A stretch of 64,000 nt of DNA, taken from positions 59,740 to 123,739 of the forward strand of contig NZ_JAHLSY010000006.1 in assembly GCF_019049855.1 (NCBI RefSeq), read 5' to 3'. The notes below the pieces were generated by a model, which was not told the origin of the DNA, searched no databases, and worked only from the letters and a program-made list of their open reading frames with translations. The translations under genes were made by a program, and so were the position numbers. The stretch comes from Hydrogenophilus thiooxidans (GTDB taxonomy: Bacteria > Pseudomonadota > Gammaproteobacteria > Burkholderiales > Rhodocyclaceae). Shown piece by piece: positions 36,480 through 45,824 of this stretch (position 1 is its first letter; every line of letters begins with the position of its first letter).

Positions 36480-39335
36480 ATGACCCCGTCGGTGGAAAAC
36501 AACAACTGGTACTACAGCCCCGAGCACGGGGAACTCTGCCGGGTCATCGAGACCCAGACGCTCTGGGGCGAGACCGTCTGCCGTGTCTGGCTTCCGGGCA
36601 AAGATACCGTCGTGCGGTTGCCTGCCACGCGCCTTCGGCCCGTGCAGGAGGCAAGTCTCGGCACCGTGGACGGGATCGCTTATCTCGCCGCAGCGGCGCG
36701 GGTTGCCGATGCGCTGACCCAGGACGTCCTGCTCGCGCCCATCGAATCGTCCGTCATCCCGCTGCCGCATCAGATTCGAGCGCTCTCCAGGGCCATTTCC
36801 AATGACCGCGTGCGCTATCTCCTGGCAGACGAGGTGGGCCTGGGCAAGACCATCGAGGCAGGTCTCATCATGCGGGAGCTCAAGCTCCGGGGCCTGGTGA
36901 GGCGGACGCTGGTCATCGCCCCGAAGGGCCTGGTGACCCAATGGGTGGCGGAAATGCGCACCCACTTCGGGGAGGAGTTCCGCCTGCTCATCCCGAGCGA
37001 CTTCTCCGCCTACCGCCGCATCGCTCAAGAAGACAACCTCTGGCAGAGCCATCCACAGGTGGTCTGTCCCATGGACTCGGTGAAGCCCCTGGACGGCCGT
37101 CGCGGCTGGTCGAAAAAACAGGTGGCCGAGTACAACCGGGAGCGCTTCGAGGATCTGATCTCCGCCGGCTGGGACCTGGTGATCGTGGACGAGGCCCATC
37201 GTCTGGGTGGGAGCACGGACCAGGTGGCCCGTTACAAGCTCGGCCAGGCGCTGGCCGAAGCCGCGCCCTACCTGCTCCTGCTCTCTGCCACGCCGCACCA
37301 GGGGAAGACGGATCATTTTAGGCGGCTTCTCTCTTTACTGGATCCAGAAGCGTTTCCCGATGAGGAAAGCATTTCCAAGGAGCGGGTACAGCCCTACGTC
37401 ATCCGAACAGAAAAGCGCCGGGCCATCGACGCGCAGGGTAAGCCGCTTTTCAAACCCCGGCGTACGGAGCTCGCTCCGGTCTCCTGGGAGGATCGCCACC
37501 GGGATCAACGGCTGCTCTACGAGGCGGTGACCGAATACGTGCGCGAGGGCTACAACCAGGCTATCGCTGAGAAGCGCAGTGCCATCGGATTCCTCATGAT
37601 TCTGATGCAGCGCCTGGTGGTCTCCAGCACCCGCGCCATCCGTACCGCTCTGGAGCGGCGCCTCGAAGCGCTTGAGGCTCCGCAGGAACAGCTCATACTC
37701 TTTTCGCAGCTCAGCGAGGAGGACTGGGCCGATCTGGACGGCCAGGAGCTGATGAACACGCTGCTCAAGACCCGGCTCAAGGCCCTGAAGAATGAACGGG
37801 CCGAGGTGAAGCGGCTCCTGGAAGCGGCGAAGCGCTGCGAAGCCCAAGGCCCGGACGCTAAGGCCGAAGCGCTCCTGGAGTGGATCTACCGTCTTCAGGC
37901 CGAGGAAGGCGACCCGGATCTCAAGGTGCTGGTGTTCACCGAGTTCGTGCCGACCCAGGAGATGTTGTACGAGTTCCTGAGCGAGCGTGGCTTTACGGTG
38001 GTGTGCCTCAATGGCTCCATGGACATGGAGGCGCGCAAGCGGGTCCAGGACGCATTCGCCAAGGATGCCCGCATCCTCATCTCGACGGACGCCGGTGGTG
38101 AGGGTCTCAACCTCCAGTTCTGTCATGTGGTCATCAACTACGACATTCCCTGGAACCCGATGCGCCTGGAACAACGCATCGGCAGGGTGGATCGCATCGG
38201 CCAGACCCACACGGTGCGCGCCATCAACTTCGTGTTCGAGGACTCGGTTGAACACCGTGTCCGCGAGGTTCTGGAGGAAAAACTGGCGGTCATCTTCGAG
38301 GAGTTCGGTATCGACAAGACCGGTGACGTGCTCGACTCTGCTCAGGCGGGGCGCATTTTCGATGACCTGTATGTGGAGGCCATCCTCAATCCTGAGGCAG
38401 CGGAAACGAAAATCAATGAAGTGGTGCAGAGCATTGAGGAGCAGGCCCGCGAGTCTCGGCAAAGCGCCTCGGTGCTCGGTTCTGTTGAATACCTAGATCC
38501 CGGTGAAGCGCAGCGGCTGCTGGCCCATCCGCTCCCACATTGGGTGGAGCGCATGACGGTGAGCTACCTGCAGGCGCATGGCGGCAAAGCTGATAGAAAG
38601 AACGGAGCCTGGGAGCTTACTTGGCCCAGCGGCGAGCGACTGACCCATGTCGTCTTCACCAGAGAGGCAGAAGCGAACCCTGTGAGCTACCACTTGACGC
38701 TGGAAGATCCCAAGGTGCGTGGGCTGGTCATGCGCCTGCCTCCCTTTGCCCCGGGACAACCAATCCCGGTCATCACGCTACCTGGTCTTTCCCCAGAGGT
38801 CAGGGGTTTTTGGTCGCTTTGGCAGATTTCAGTCACGTGTGGTGCGTTGCGGCGAACGAATCTTTCCGACACACAAGAGCGACTCGACCCGGAAACTGAG
38901 ACGCGGCGAAGACGCATCATGCCTTTGTTCCTCGCCGACGACGGTCGGGTGTTTGCGCCGACTGCCCGGCACATCTGGGATCAACTACTGACTACTCCGC
39001 CCACGATCCTCCGGCATTTGGACGTCGAGACCTCGCATCAAGCCTTCGAGCGACTTTGGGATACGGCGGAGCGCCAGGGGAAGATGATCTACGACGAGCT
39101 GGTAGCCGCTCACCAGGAGCACCTTGCACAGGAGCGCGAAAAGAGCGAATACGCCTTCGCTGCGCGACGCAGAGCCATCGAGCGCATCGGACTGCCCCAG
39201 GTCCGGAAGCATCGCCTGAGTCTCTTGGAACAGGAGGAAGAACGCTTAAGGGAAGAACTCGAGCGAAGGGGCCAGATCTTGCCGAAAATGGTACCTTTGC
39301 TTCTCGTCCGCGTGGAGGGAGGAGCCCATGGGTAG
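36480..39335 (+). CDS. brxHII: BREX-3 SNF2-type helicase BrxHII
   Basis: The 951-residue superfamily 2 helicase has motif I ADEVGLGKTIEAG (near 116), motif II VDEAH (near 236), motif III LSATPHQGK, and motif VI QRIGRVDRIGQ (near 563). A helical C-terminal arm ends near REELERRGQILPKM. In type 3 BREX the helicase BrxHII is a fixed component, probably translocating on DNA. The ATG has GGGAGAAG ten bases ahead. Its last 8 bases overlap pglZ, so the two are coupled. Confidence 0.88.
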   Translation: MTPSVENNNWYYSPEHGELCRVIETQTLWGETVCRVWLPGKDTVVRLPATRLRPVQEASLGTVDGIAYLAAAARVADALTQDVLLAPIESSVIPLPHQIRALSRAISNDRVRYLLADEVGLGKTIEAGLIMRELKLRGLVRRTLVIAPKGLVTQWVAEMRTHFGEEFRLLIPSDFSAYRRIAQEDNLWQSHPQVVCPMDSVKPLDGRRGWSKKQVAEYNRERFEDLISAGWDLVIVDEAHRLGGSTDQVARYKLGQALAEAAPYLLLLSATPHQGKTDHFRRLLSLLDPEAFPDEESISKERVQPYVIRTEKRRAIDAQGKPLFKPRRTELAPVSWEDRHRDQRLLYEAVTEYVREGYNQAIAEKRSAIGFLMILMQRLVVSSTRAIRTALERRLEALEAPQEQLILFSQLSEEDWADLDGQELMNTLLKTRLKALKNERAEVKRLLEAAKRCEAQGPDAKAEALLEWIYRLQAEEGDPDLKVLVFTEFVPTQEMLYEFLSERGFTVVCLNGSMDMEARKRVQDAFAKDARILISTDAGGEGLNLQFCHVVINYDIPWNPMRLEQRIGRVDRIGQTHTVRAINFVFEDSVEHRVREVLEEKLAVIFEEFGIDKTGDVLDSAQAGRIFDDLYVEAILNPEAAETKINEVVQSIEEQARESRQSASVLGSVEYLDPGEAQRLLAHPLPHWVERMTVSYLQAHGGKADRKNGAWELTWPSGERLTHVVFTREAEANPVSYHLTLEDPKVRGLVMRLPPFAPGQPIPVITLPGLSPEVRGFWSLWQISVTCGALRRTNLSDTQERLDPETETRRRRIMPLFLADDGRVFAPTARHIWDQLLTTPPTILRHLDVETSHQAFERLWDTAERQGKMIYDELVAAHQEHLAQEREKSEYAFAARRRAIERIGLPQVRKHRLSLLEQEEERLREELERRGQILPKMVPLLLVRVEGGAHG

Positions 39336-41334
39336 TTGGCGTGACCAAATCCTGAGTGCGTTCACACCCCAGATCGCCCGGCTCACCTTGGTCGCGGATC
39401 CGGATGCTCTGCTCCTTGAAGAAGGTGTCCTCGAAGGGATCCGGGAGCGGGGCTTTGAGCTGATCCCGTTCGAAGATCATGTTTCTTTTCGCTATGTCTA
39501 CGAATCCAAGTTCCGCTCTCGCTGGGACCGTGGCGAGAAAACCGATCTGGTGGTGGTGCTGAGATCGGCCTCACACGATCTCGATGCCTTACCCTACGAC
39601 CTGCTGCAGGCATGCCGCAAGCTCTCGTTCTCCTTAAGCGATCTCTTCCCGAATCTCAGCTACCCCGTGGTTGCGGCGCTCGACCGGGCTGATCTCGACG
39701 CGTTGTTCGATGCGCAATTGAGGCATGCGCCGGGGCAGCTCGGCGACAACGCTACGAAAGACTTCATCCTGCGTCATGTGTTTGAGATCGCGCCGGAACT
39801 CATCAAAGAGCCTCAGGATCTGCTCCGAGTTTTGCTGCGCCGCCATTACCGTGGACAACGAATTCCGGCCATTCTCGATGAGCGCTTGATCCAAATGCTT
39901 CGTCAAAACGGCCGGTTCGAGGATTGGCCTCTAGAGGCCATCATTCCGGATCGGCAAGCATTTTTTGCGTTCCTGCAGGAGCGCTGGCCGGTGTTCCTCG
40001 ACCAAGTCGCAGCTCAAATGCTCGGCGAAAAGTGCAAGGTGCGCGAGGTGGAAGCGCACTATGTCCTAAGCACCCCGCACCTGCCGTTCGACCACCCCGA
40101 TGTCCGCATTTACCTCGATAATCTTTTCTTTGAGGGCTTGCTCCAGCCGGTTCCGCATGAGCAATCGCAGATGCTTGCCAAGACCTGGGTGGCTTACGGG
40201 ATCGAAGTCTCCTCCGAGGAGAACCGACGCCGCCGCATGGAGGGGCTGCTGGATGCCCTCGAAAAGACGATCCCCACGGTGGAGGTGCGTCATGGGGCGT
40301 GGCTGCAGTTTGCTTACCGTTGGGCGGAACTCGTCGCGTTGGAGTTGGAGCCCGACACTATCCTGCCGGAAGGATACCGGGAGCGCCTTCAAGCTCTGAG
40401 ATCCCGGATCGATTCCGCGCTCACCGATTGGGTGGTGAAGCGCTACGGGAGTCTGATCAACCTGCCGCCCACACCGCCGGTAATGCTGCATCACATCCCG
40501 CGGTTCCTCGCCCGAAGTCTCGGAGACGACCGACGCTCGAAAATCGCTTTTCTGTTGGTGGATGGCCTCGCCCTGGACCAATGGATCGCCTTGCGTGAGG
40601 TACTCAGCGAGCAGGATTCGTCTCTGCGGTTCCGTGAGAACGCCGTTTTCGCTTGGATTCCCACCGTCACTTCGGTTTCTCGGCAAGCCGCTTTTGCCGG
40701 CAAGCCACCGATCTTTTTCCCGGCGAGTATCCATACCACAGACAAAGAGCGAGCCCTTTGGACGCAGTTCTGGGTCGATCAGGGGCTTAACGCAAATGAG
40801 GTGGCTTACGCCAAGGGGCTGGGCGAAGGGGATTTGGACAAAGTTTCTGAGCTTATCTCTCAGCCCAAATTACGTGTCGTCGGGCTGGTCATCGATAAGG
40901 TCGACCAGATTCTGCACGGCATGGCGTTGGGTGCAGCGGGTATGCACAACCAGGTTCGCCTTTGGACTAAGCAGGGATTCCTGCGGGATCTTCTCGGTAT
41001 CCTACATACCAAAGGTTTCCAGGTGTACCTGGCTTCGGACCACGGCAACGTTGAGGCGCAAGGGGTGGGGCGACCTGCCGAAGGGGCGGTTGCGGACGTG
41101 CGCGGCGAGCGCGTGCGTGTCTATTCGGATTCCAGATTGCGGGCGCAAATTAAAGAGCGTTTCCCGGAGTCGTTGGAATGGCCGCCGATCGGTTTGCCAG
41201 AAGATTATTTGGCGCTAATCGCACCGTACCGAACCGCTTTTGTGCGCGAAGGCGAAACCATTGTGGGGCATGGCGGTATCAGCGTTGAAGAGCTGATCGT
41301 GCCTTTCGTCCAAATTGAGAGACAAAACCGATGA
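39328..41334 (+). CDS. pglZ: BREX alkaline-phosphatase-like protein PglZ
   Basis: The 668-residue protein has a PglZ phosphatase-like domain in its second half: KIAFLLVDGLALDQWIAL, WIPTVTSVSRQAAFAGKPP, YLASDHGNVEAQG and HGGISVEELIVPFVQI, which place Asp and His residues as in the alkaline phosphatase superfamily metal sites. PglZ is the common marker of all BREX types and a putative nuclease or phosphatase. The start overlaps brxHII by 8 bases and its stop overlaps brxA by 4. Confidence 0.93.
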   Translation: MGSWRDQILSAFTPQIARLTLVADPDALLLEEGVLEGIRERGFELIPFEDHVSFRYVYESKFRSRWDRGEKTDLVVVLRSASHDLDALPYDLLQACRKLSFSLSDLFPNLSYPVVAALDRADLDALFDAQLRHAPGQLGDNATKDFILRHVFEIAPELIKEPQDLLRVLLRRHYRGQRIPAILDERLIQMLRQNGRFEDWPLEAIIPDRQAFFAFLQERWPVFLDQVAAQMLGEKCKVREVEAHYVLSTPHLPFDHPDVRIYLDNLFFEGLLQPVPHEQSQMLAKTWVAYGIEVSSEENRRRRMEGLLDALEKTIPTVEVRHGAWLQFAYRWAELVALELEPDTILPEGYRERLQALRSRIDSALTDWVVKRYGSLINLPPTPPVMLHHIPRFLARSLGDDRRSKIAFLLVDGLALDQWIALREVLSEQDSSLRFRENAVFAWIPTVTSVSRQAAFAGKPPIFFPASIHTTDKERALWTQFWVDQGLNANEVAYAKGLGEGDLDKVSELISQPKLRVVGLVIDKVDQILHGMALGAAGMHNQVRLWTKQGFLRDLLGILHTKGFQVYLASDHGNVEAQGVGRPAEGAVADVRGERVRVYSDSRLRAQIKERFPESLEWPPIGLPEDYLALIAPYRTAFVREGETIVGHGGISVEELIVPFVQIERQNR

Positions 41335-42083
41335 AATCATCGCGACAGAGCCAAATCGGCCTTGATCGGATTGTGCGTCTGAAATGGCTAGACTACACTG
41401 CCGGTTTGGTTCTTGCTGGAATGCAAACACCAGCGGTGAAAATGGCGCTCTATACTGAGCTTCAAAGCGCGTTTCAGTCCGTGAATACCGCTGCCCGCGG
41501 ATCGTTAGATAAGACGGTGACGATCTTGATGAGAATCTGGGTTCGCCCTCCGCTTGAACTGCGCCCTCTGCAACAAGATGGGCTCAAATTCCTTGTCGAA
41601 CTGCCGCGCGAGTGCCGTGTTGCCGTTCACTGGGGCATGACTATGGCGGTTTATCCGTTCTGGGGTGCGGTAGCGACCAACGTTGGGAGACTCCTCAGGC
41701 TTCAAGGCACGGTGACGGCCAGTCAAGTACAACGCCGGTTGCGCGAGCAATATGGAGAGCGAGAAACGGTTTCTCGTAGGGTCCGTTATGTACTACGCAG
41801 TTTCGTGGATTGGGGCGTGCTTGTGGAGACCGATGAGCAGGGCCTGTATCGCTCTGCTTCCTCGGTTGCGGTCGATCAAGCAGCACTGATCGCGTGGTTG
41901 ACCGAGGCCTATTTGCGCGCCCAAGCGACCACAGGACAGGCGTTGTCCGTCGTCATGGGGTCGCCAAGTTTTTTCCCGTTTTCATTCGCTCCCGTTTCTG
42001 CAGCCCATCTTGCCGACTGTTCTAGCCGGTTGCACTATTTCCGTCATGGACTGGACGAAGCGCTGATCATGTTGCGCGAATAG
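41331..42083 (+). CDS. brxA: BREX protein BrxA
   Basis: The 250-residue protein matches BrxA (DUF1819 group) by length and position as last gene of a type 3 locus. It has an N-terminal helical segment, RECRVAVHWGMTMAVYPFWGAVATNVGRLL in pieces around residues 95-125, and a winged-helix-like TASQVQRRLREQYGERETV. BrxA proteins bind DNA. It ends 15 bases before the moeA stop, so the island border on this side is very tight. Confidence 0.82.
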   Translation: MKSSRQSQIGLDRIVRLKWLDYTAGLVLAGMQTPAVKMALYTELQSAFQSVNTAARGSLDKTVTILMRIWVRPPLELRPLQQDGLKFLVELPRECRVAVHWGMTMAVYPFWGAVATNVGRLLRLQGTVTASQVQRRLREQYGERETVSRRVRYVLRSFVDWGVLVETDEQGLYRSASSVAVDQAALIAWLTEAYLRAQATTGQALSVVMGSPSFFPFSFAPVSAAHLADCSSRLHYFRHGLDEALIMLRE

Positions 42084-42098
42084 CCTGTTTCCTGTCCA

Positions 42099-43310
42099 TC
42101 AAAACACCGCCGCAAACGGCAGGAACTCGACCGTGGTGCCAGCGGGCAGGTCGCCCGCCGCTTCCGGCAGGACGATGAAGCCAGTGGCGCGGGTCATCGA
42201 GCTGAGGATGCCCGAACCCTGGGCACCGGCGACGCGCGCCACCAGCGCGCCGTTTTCGCGCTCGAGTGTGCCGCGCAGGTACTCTTGCCGCCCCGGTTTT
42301 TTGCGGATCGGGTGCGCGAGGGTGACCGGGATCGATTCCGCTGGTGCGACCGGGTCTTCTCCTTGCAGGGAGCGCAACGCGTCGCGCGCAAACGCGGCGA
42401 AAGCCACCAACGAGGCAACGGGGTTACCGGGTAGCCCAAAGAGCCACGCGTTTTTGATGCGGCCGAACGCAAGCGGTCGTCCGGGTTTGATCGCCAGTTG
42501 CCAGAAGTGGACGGCGCCGAGTTCGCTCATCAGTTGGCGGATGAAGTCGGCTTCGCCCACCGAGACGCCGCCAGAGGTAAGCACCACGTCGGCGGTTTGC
42601 GCCGCGTCGGTGAAACGCGCACGCAGTTGTTGGGGGTCGTCGCGTACGATCCCGAAATCGAGCACCTCGCACCCCAGGCGCTTGAGCGCGGCGGTGAGGG
42701 TGTGGCGGTTGCTGTCGTAGATCTGTCCCGGGGCGAGCGGTTCGCCGATTGCGGCGATCTCATCGCCGGTGGAGAGGACGACGCAGCGCAGCCGTCGGTA
42801 AACGCGCACCGACCCGATGCCGAGCGACCCGATGAGTCCCAGTTCGGCTACACCCAGGCGGCGGCCTGGTGCAAGCGCGACGCTGCCAGCGGCAAGGTCT
42901 TCGCCGGCGCGGCGCAGGTGTTGCCCAGCCTTTTGACCGGCAGGGATGGTGACAGTGTGGTCGTGCGCGGTGCAAAGTTCTTGTGGGACGATGGTGTCCG
43001 CGCCGTGGGGGATCTCGGCGCCGGTCATGATCCGGATCGCCGAGCCGGGGGTGAGCGCGCCGGTGAAGGGATGCCCGGCAAAGGCGCTGCCGATCACGGT
43101 GAGCGTGGTGGGTTGGTCGGGGGTGAGGTCTGCAGCGCGTACCGCGTAGCCATCCATGGCGGCGTTGTCGTGGGCCGGGACGTTGAACGGCGCGCGGATC
43201 GGTTCGGCTAGGATCCGGTTGAGCGCTTCGCTAAGCGGGACGAGCTCCCATGTTGTCAAAGGTTGCAGTGCGGCACGGATCGCGGATTGGGCGTCGGCAA
43301 CCGAAAGCAT
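42099..43310 (-). CDS. moeA: molybdopterin molybdenumtransferase
   Basis: The 403-residue protein has MoeA landmarks: VPAHDNAAMDGYAVRAADL, IRIMTGAEIPHGADTIVPQE, VLTSGGVSVGEADF and LFGLPGNPVASLVAF. It inserts molybdate into adenylated molybdopterin to form the molybdenum cofactor. The ATG at 43310 has GAGGAG in front; an upstream open frame to 43505 overlaps the next gene and is not used. No other moa/mob genes are in this window. Confidence 0.96.
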   Translation of the reverse strand: MLSVADAQSAIRAALQPLTTWELVPLSEALNRILAEPIRAPFNVPAHDNAAMDGYAVRAADLTPDQPTTLTVIGSAFAGHPFTGALTPGSAIRIMTGAEIPHGADTIVPQELCTAHDHTVTIPAGQKAGQHLRRAGEDLAAGSVALAPGRRLGVAELGLIGSLGIGSVRVYRRLRCVVLSTGDEIAAIGEPLAPGQIYDSNRHTLTAALKRLGCEVLDFGIVRDDPQQLRARFTDAAQTADVVLTSGGVSVGEADFIRQLMSELGAVHFWQLAIKPGRPLAFGRIKNAWLFGLPGNPVASLVAFAAFARDALRSLQGEDPVAPAESIPVTLAHPIRKKPGRQEYLRGTLERENGALVARVAGAQGSGILSSMTRATGFIVLPEAAGDLPAGTTVEFLPFAAVF

Positions 43311-43448
43311 CGGGCTCCTCCTCTCTGCGGATGGTGACTGTGCGTGCTGTGGTGTGGTGGGCACGCCTTTGATGGAATTGTAGCGCGGGCAGCGGGGGTT
43401 GTGCGGCATAATCGAGCGTTTGGTTTGGGAGCGCCCACAAGGGAAACG

Positions 43449-44297
43449 ATGCGGGTGGATGCAAAGCATTGCTTCGAGGTGGAACCTTCGAAGCGTTCGG
43501 TGCATGAAGCGGCGTTTCGGGTGCTGATGACCGCTGAACCGGCGGCGAAGTGCGCGGGCGCGCGGCAGTTGTGGGAGGCGTGGCAGTCAGGCGCGTTTCG
43601 CGTCGAACCGGAACGGCCGCTTCCGCCGCCACTGCTGCAGCCAGGGCGGCCGGCGCGGCCGGTGTTGTTACCGCCTGCGGCAATGCCGAAGCGCAAGGTA
43701 GGCACGCGCGAAGGCCATGCGGCGCTTCTTCATGCGGTGGCGCATATCGAGTTCAACGCGATCGACCTGGCGCTCGATTGTGTTTGGCGTTTTGCCGCGA
43801 TGCCGGCGGCGTTTCATGCCGATTGGCTCAGGATCGCTGCGGAGGAGGCGTACCACTTCGGTTTGGTGTGTGCGCGGCTCGAGGCGTTGGGGTTTTCCTA
43901 TGGCGATTTCCCTGCCCATAATGGGTTGTGGGAGATGGCGGTGAAGACGATGGACGATCCGCTGGCGCGCATGGCGCTGGTGCCGCGGGTGTTGGAGGCG
44001 CGCGGGTTGGACGCAACGCCGGTGATTCAGGAGAAGTTGCGGCAAATCAGGGATACGGCGTCGCTGGCGGTGCTCGAGGTGATTCTGCGCGACGAAATCG
44101 GCCATGTGGCGGCAGGAGATCGCTGGTTCCGCTGGTTGTGCGTCGAACGGGGGGTGCCGCCAGAGCCCACTTACCAAGCGCTGGTGGCGCGCTTTCGCGC
44201 ACCGCTTCCGCATCCACCCGTCAATTGGGCAGCGCGGGAGCAGGCGGGATTTTCGCGGGCGGAGGTAGAGGCGCTCTTGGCCCTACGCGCCCGGTGA
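43449..44297 (+). CDS. DUF455 family ferritin-like protein
   Basis: The 282-residue protein has a ferritin-like helical core with probable di-iron ligands: HIEFNAIDLALDCVWRF, AAEEAYHFGLVCARL and RDEIGHVAAGDRWFRWL. DUF455 proteins are related to tRNA hydroxylase MiaE by fold, but their reaction is not established. GGGAAACG lies before the ATG at 43449. It faces cytochrome c4 tail to tail, 12 bases apart. Confidence 0.85.
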   Translation: MRVDAKHCFEVEPSKRSVHEAAFRVLMTAEPAAKCAGARQLWEAWQSGAFRVEPERPLPPPLLQPGRPARPVLLPPAAMPKRKVGTREGHAALLHAVAHIEFNAIDLALDCVWRFAAMPAAFHADWLRIAAEEAYHFGLVCARLEALGFSYGDFPAHNGLWEMAVKTMDDPLARMALVPRVLEARGLDATPVIQEKLRQIRDTASLAVLEVILRDEIGHVAAGDRWFRWLCVERGVPPEPTYQALVARFRAPLPHPPVNWAAREQAGFSRAEVEALLALRAR

Positions 44298-44309
44298 CCG
44301 CAAGAGGGT

Positions 44310-44924
44310 TCAGCGCAGGCCGGCGATGTAATCGGCAACGGCCGCCATTTCGCTGTCGGTCATGGCATTGGCGGCCATGCGCATCATCGCTTCGGGGTCG
44401 TTGGCGCGCTGCTGTTCGCGGAACGCTTTGAGTTGCGCTGCGGTGTATTGCGCGTGTTGCCCCTTGAGCATCGGGAATTGGACGGGAATCCCGCTACCCG
44501 ACGGGCCATGGCACGCCGCGCACGCCGGAACCCCTTTGCTTGCGATCCCGGCGCGCCAGATTTTTTGCCCCAGCGCCAAGGTGGCTGCGTTTTGCGCCGC
44601 GTTTTCTGCCGGTTTTTGTTGGCTGAAATATTCAGCGAGCGCCTTCATCTCTTCTTTGCTGAGGGTGGCGACCATGCCGTTCATGATCGCGTTTTCCCGC
44701 TTGGGGGGTTCCCCGTTCCAACTCTTGAATTCCACCAACTGTTTGTAGAGGTATTCGGCGTGTTGTCCGGCCAGTTTTGGGTATTCGGCAACGGCGCTGT
44801 TGCCGTCGGTGCCGTGGCACGCGGCGCAGAGGGTGGTGACGATCTCCTGGACGCGGGCCGGCTCGACAGCGTGCGCGGCACCAGCAACGAGAAGCAGCGA
44901 GCTAGCGACGACGAGTGGTTTCAT
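44310..44924 (-). CDS. dihaem c4-type cytochrome
   Basis: The 204-residue protein has a signal peptide (MKPLVVASSLLLVAGAAHA) and two haem c sites, CAACH near residue 38 and again near 137, each followed downstream by a Met-containing segment (NGMVATL; RMAANAM) that may give the second axial ligand. The duplicate layout is that of cytochrome c4, a periplasmic electron carrier to terminal oxidases. The start is the ATG at 44924. Confidence 0.92.
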   Translation of the reverse strand: MKPLVVASSLLLVAGAAHAVEPARVQEIVTTLCAACHGTDGNSAVAEYPKLAGQHAEYLYKQLVEFKSWNGEPPKRENAIMNGMVATLSKEEMKALAEYFSQQKPAENAAQNAATLALGQKIWRAGIASKGVPACAACHGPSGSGIPVQFPMLKGQHAQYTAAQLKAFREQQRANDPEAMMRMAANAMTDSEMAAVADYIAGLR

Positions 44925-45002
44925 AACAGTTCCCCAAGACAAAGCGACGCAATGTTGCTATTCTAACGGAAGTCATCATTTTCGCGGAAGTGCAAGCGTT
45001 TG

Positions 45003-45662
45003 ATGCATCTCAACCATGACGGTTTTTTTCGTGGTACGGCGTTCGTGACCTCGATCGCGAAGCCTGCGGGTTTGCCGCCGGCGGCAGGGCCGGAGGTGGC
45101 GTTCGTCGGGCGCTCGAACGCGGGGAAATCGAGTGCGATCAACACGCTCACAGGCCACAAACGGCTGGCGTACGTCTCGCGGACGCCAGGACGGACGCAA
45201 CTGCTCAACGTTTTTCGGACGCCTGCGGGGTGTTATCTGATCGATCTGCCCGGTTTTGGCTACGCCAAGGTTCCGGAGGCGATCCGGCGGCAGTGGGTCG
45301 GTTTGATCGAACACTATCTGATGCACCGCGACGCGCTGATCGGCCTGGTGCACGTGATGGATGCCCGCCACCCGCTGACACCGCTCGATTGGCAGCTGCT
45401 TGAGTGGTTCGCGCCGCGCGGTTTGCCGGTTCATATTCTGCTCAGTAAAACCGATAAATTGTCGCGTGGCAAAGCGGCGGCGACGCTTGCCGAGGTTCGG
45501 CGCACGTTGGCGCCCCGCGGCTGGCAGGTCTCAGTGCAACTCTTTTCCGCGTTGCAGCGCACAGGGGTCGAGGAAGTAGAAGCGGTGGTCGGTAACTGGT
45601 TCGCCGCGGCGCAGCAGCAGTCCCTGGCGGAGGCGTCGGTTGCCGAAAACGGGGAACCTTGA
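45003..45662 (+). CDS. engB: ribosome biogenesis GTP-binding protein EngB (YihA/YsxC)
   Basis: The 219-residue GTPase has P-loop GRSNAGKSS near residue 37, the switch region SRTPGRTQLLNVF, G3 DLPGFGYAKVP, and G4 SKTDKLSRG. EngB assists large ribosomal subunit assembly and is essential in many bacteria. The ATG at 45003 is preceded by a TTG that could also start. It converges with the dehydrogenase gene; a terminator lies between. Confidence 0.95.
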   Translation: MHLNHDGFFRGTAFVTSIAKPAGLPPAAGPEVAFVGRSNAGKSSAINTLTGHKRLAYVSRTPGRTQLLNVFRTPAGCYLIDLPGFGYAKVPEAIRRQWVGLIEHYLMHRDALIGLVHVMDARHPLTPLDWQLLEWFAPRGLPVHILLSKTDKLSRGKAAATLAEVRRTLAPRGWQVSVQLFSALQRTGVEEVEAVVGNWFAAAQQQSLAEASVAENGEP

Positions 45663-45676
45663 CGCGAACGCCCCAC

Positions 45677-45711
45677 AAAAAAAGACGCCCAGACGGGTTT
45701 GTCCGGGCGTT
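45677..45711 (-). terminator. rho-independent terminator of the FAD dehydrogenase gene
   Basis: GACGCCCAGAC (45684-45694) and GTCCGGGCGTT (45701-45711) form a long stem with a 6-base loop. Read on the minus strand it is followed by seven T (45677-45683). It ends transcription coming from the gene at 45825-47252. Confidence 0.75.
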
Positions 45712-45824
45712 CAATCCCGCTCAGGGAGGAGGGCGGGAGGAGGAGGGAGGATGAAATGCCATGGCTGCTGTTGCCACGCTGTAGTTGGTCTGACCGACGC
45801 GCGGCGGAAAAGTTCCCGACTTTT

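Larger units (their letters stand above)
27005..42083 (+). other. type 3 BREX phage-defence locus
   Basis: Seven plus-strand genes, closely packed except for two gaps, lie between rpiA and moeA. The order brxF, brxC, pglX (DUF1156 type), helicase brxHII, pglZ, brxA is that described for type 3 BREX. An additional AlbA_2/ATPase-like gene lies between brxC and pglX. BREX systems block phage replication and methylate host DNA at a non-palindromic site. No BrxB or BrxL (type 1 marks) and no kinase PglW (type 2) were seen. The two unusual gaps are 33.0-33.1 kb and 36.2-36.5 kb. Confidence 0.9.

Noticed and set aside
27005..42083. DISARM or type 1/type 2 BREX as the identity of the defence locus
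   Set aside because: No phospholipase-D or DUF1998 gene for DISARM, no BrxB/BrxL for type 1, no PglW kinase for type 2; BrxF plus DUF1156 methyltransferase and BrxHII fit type 3.
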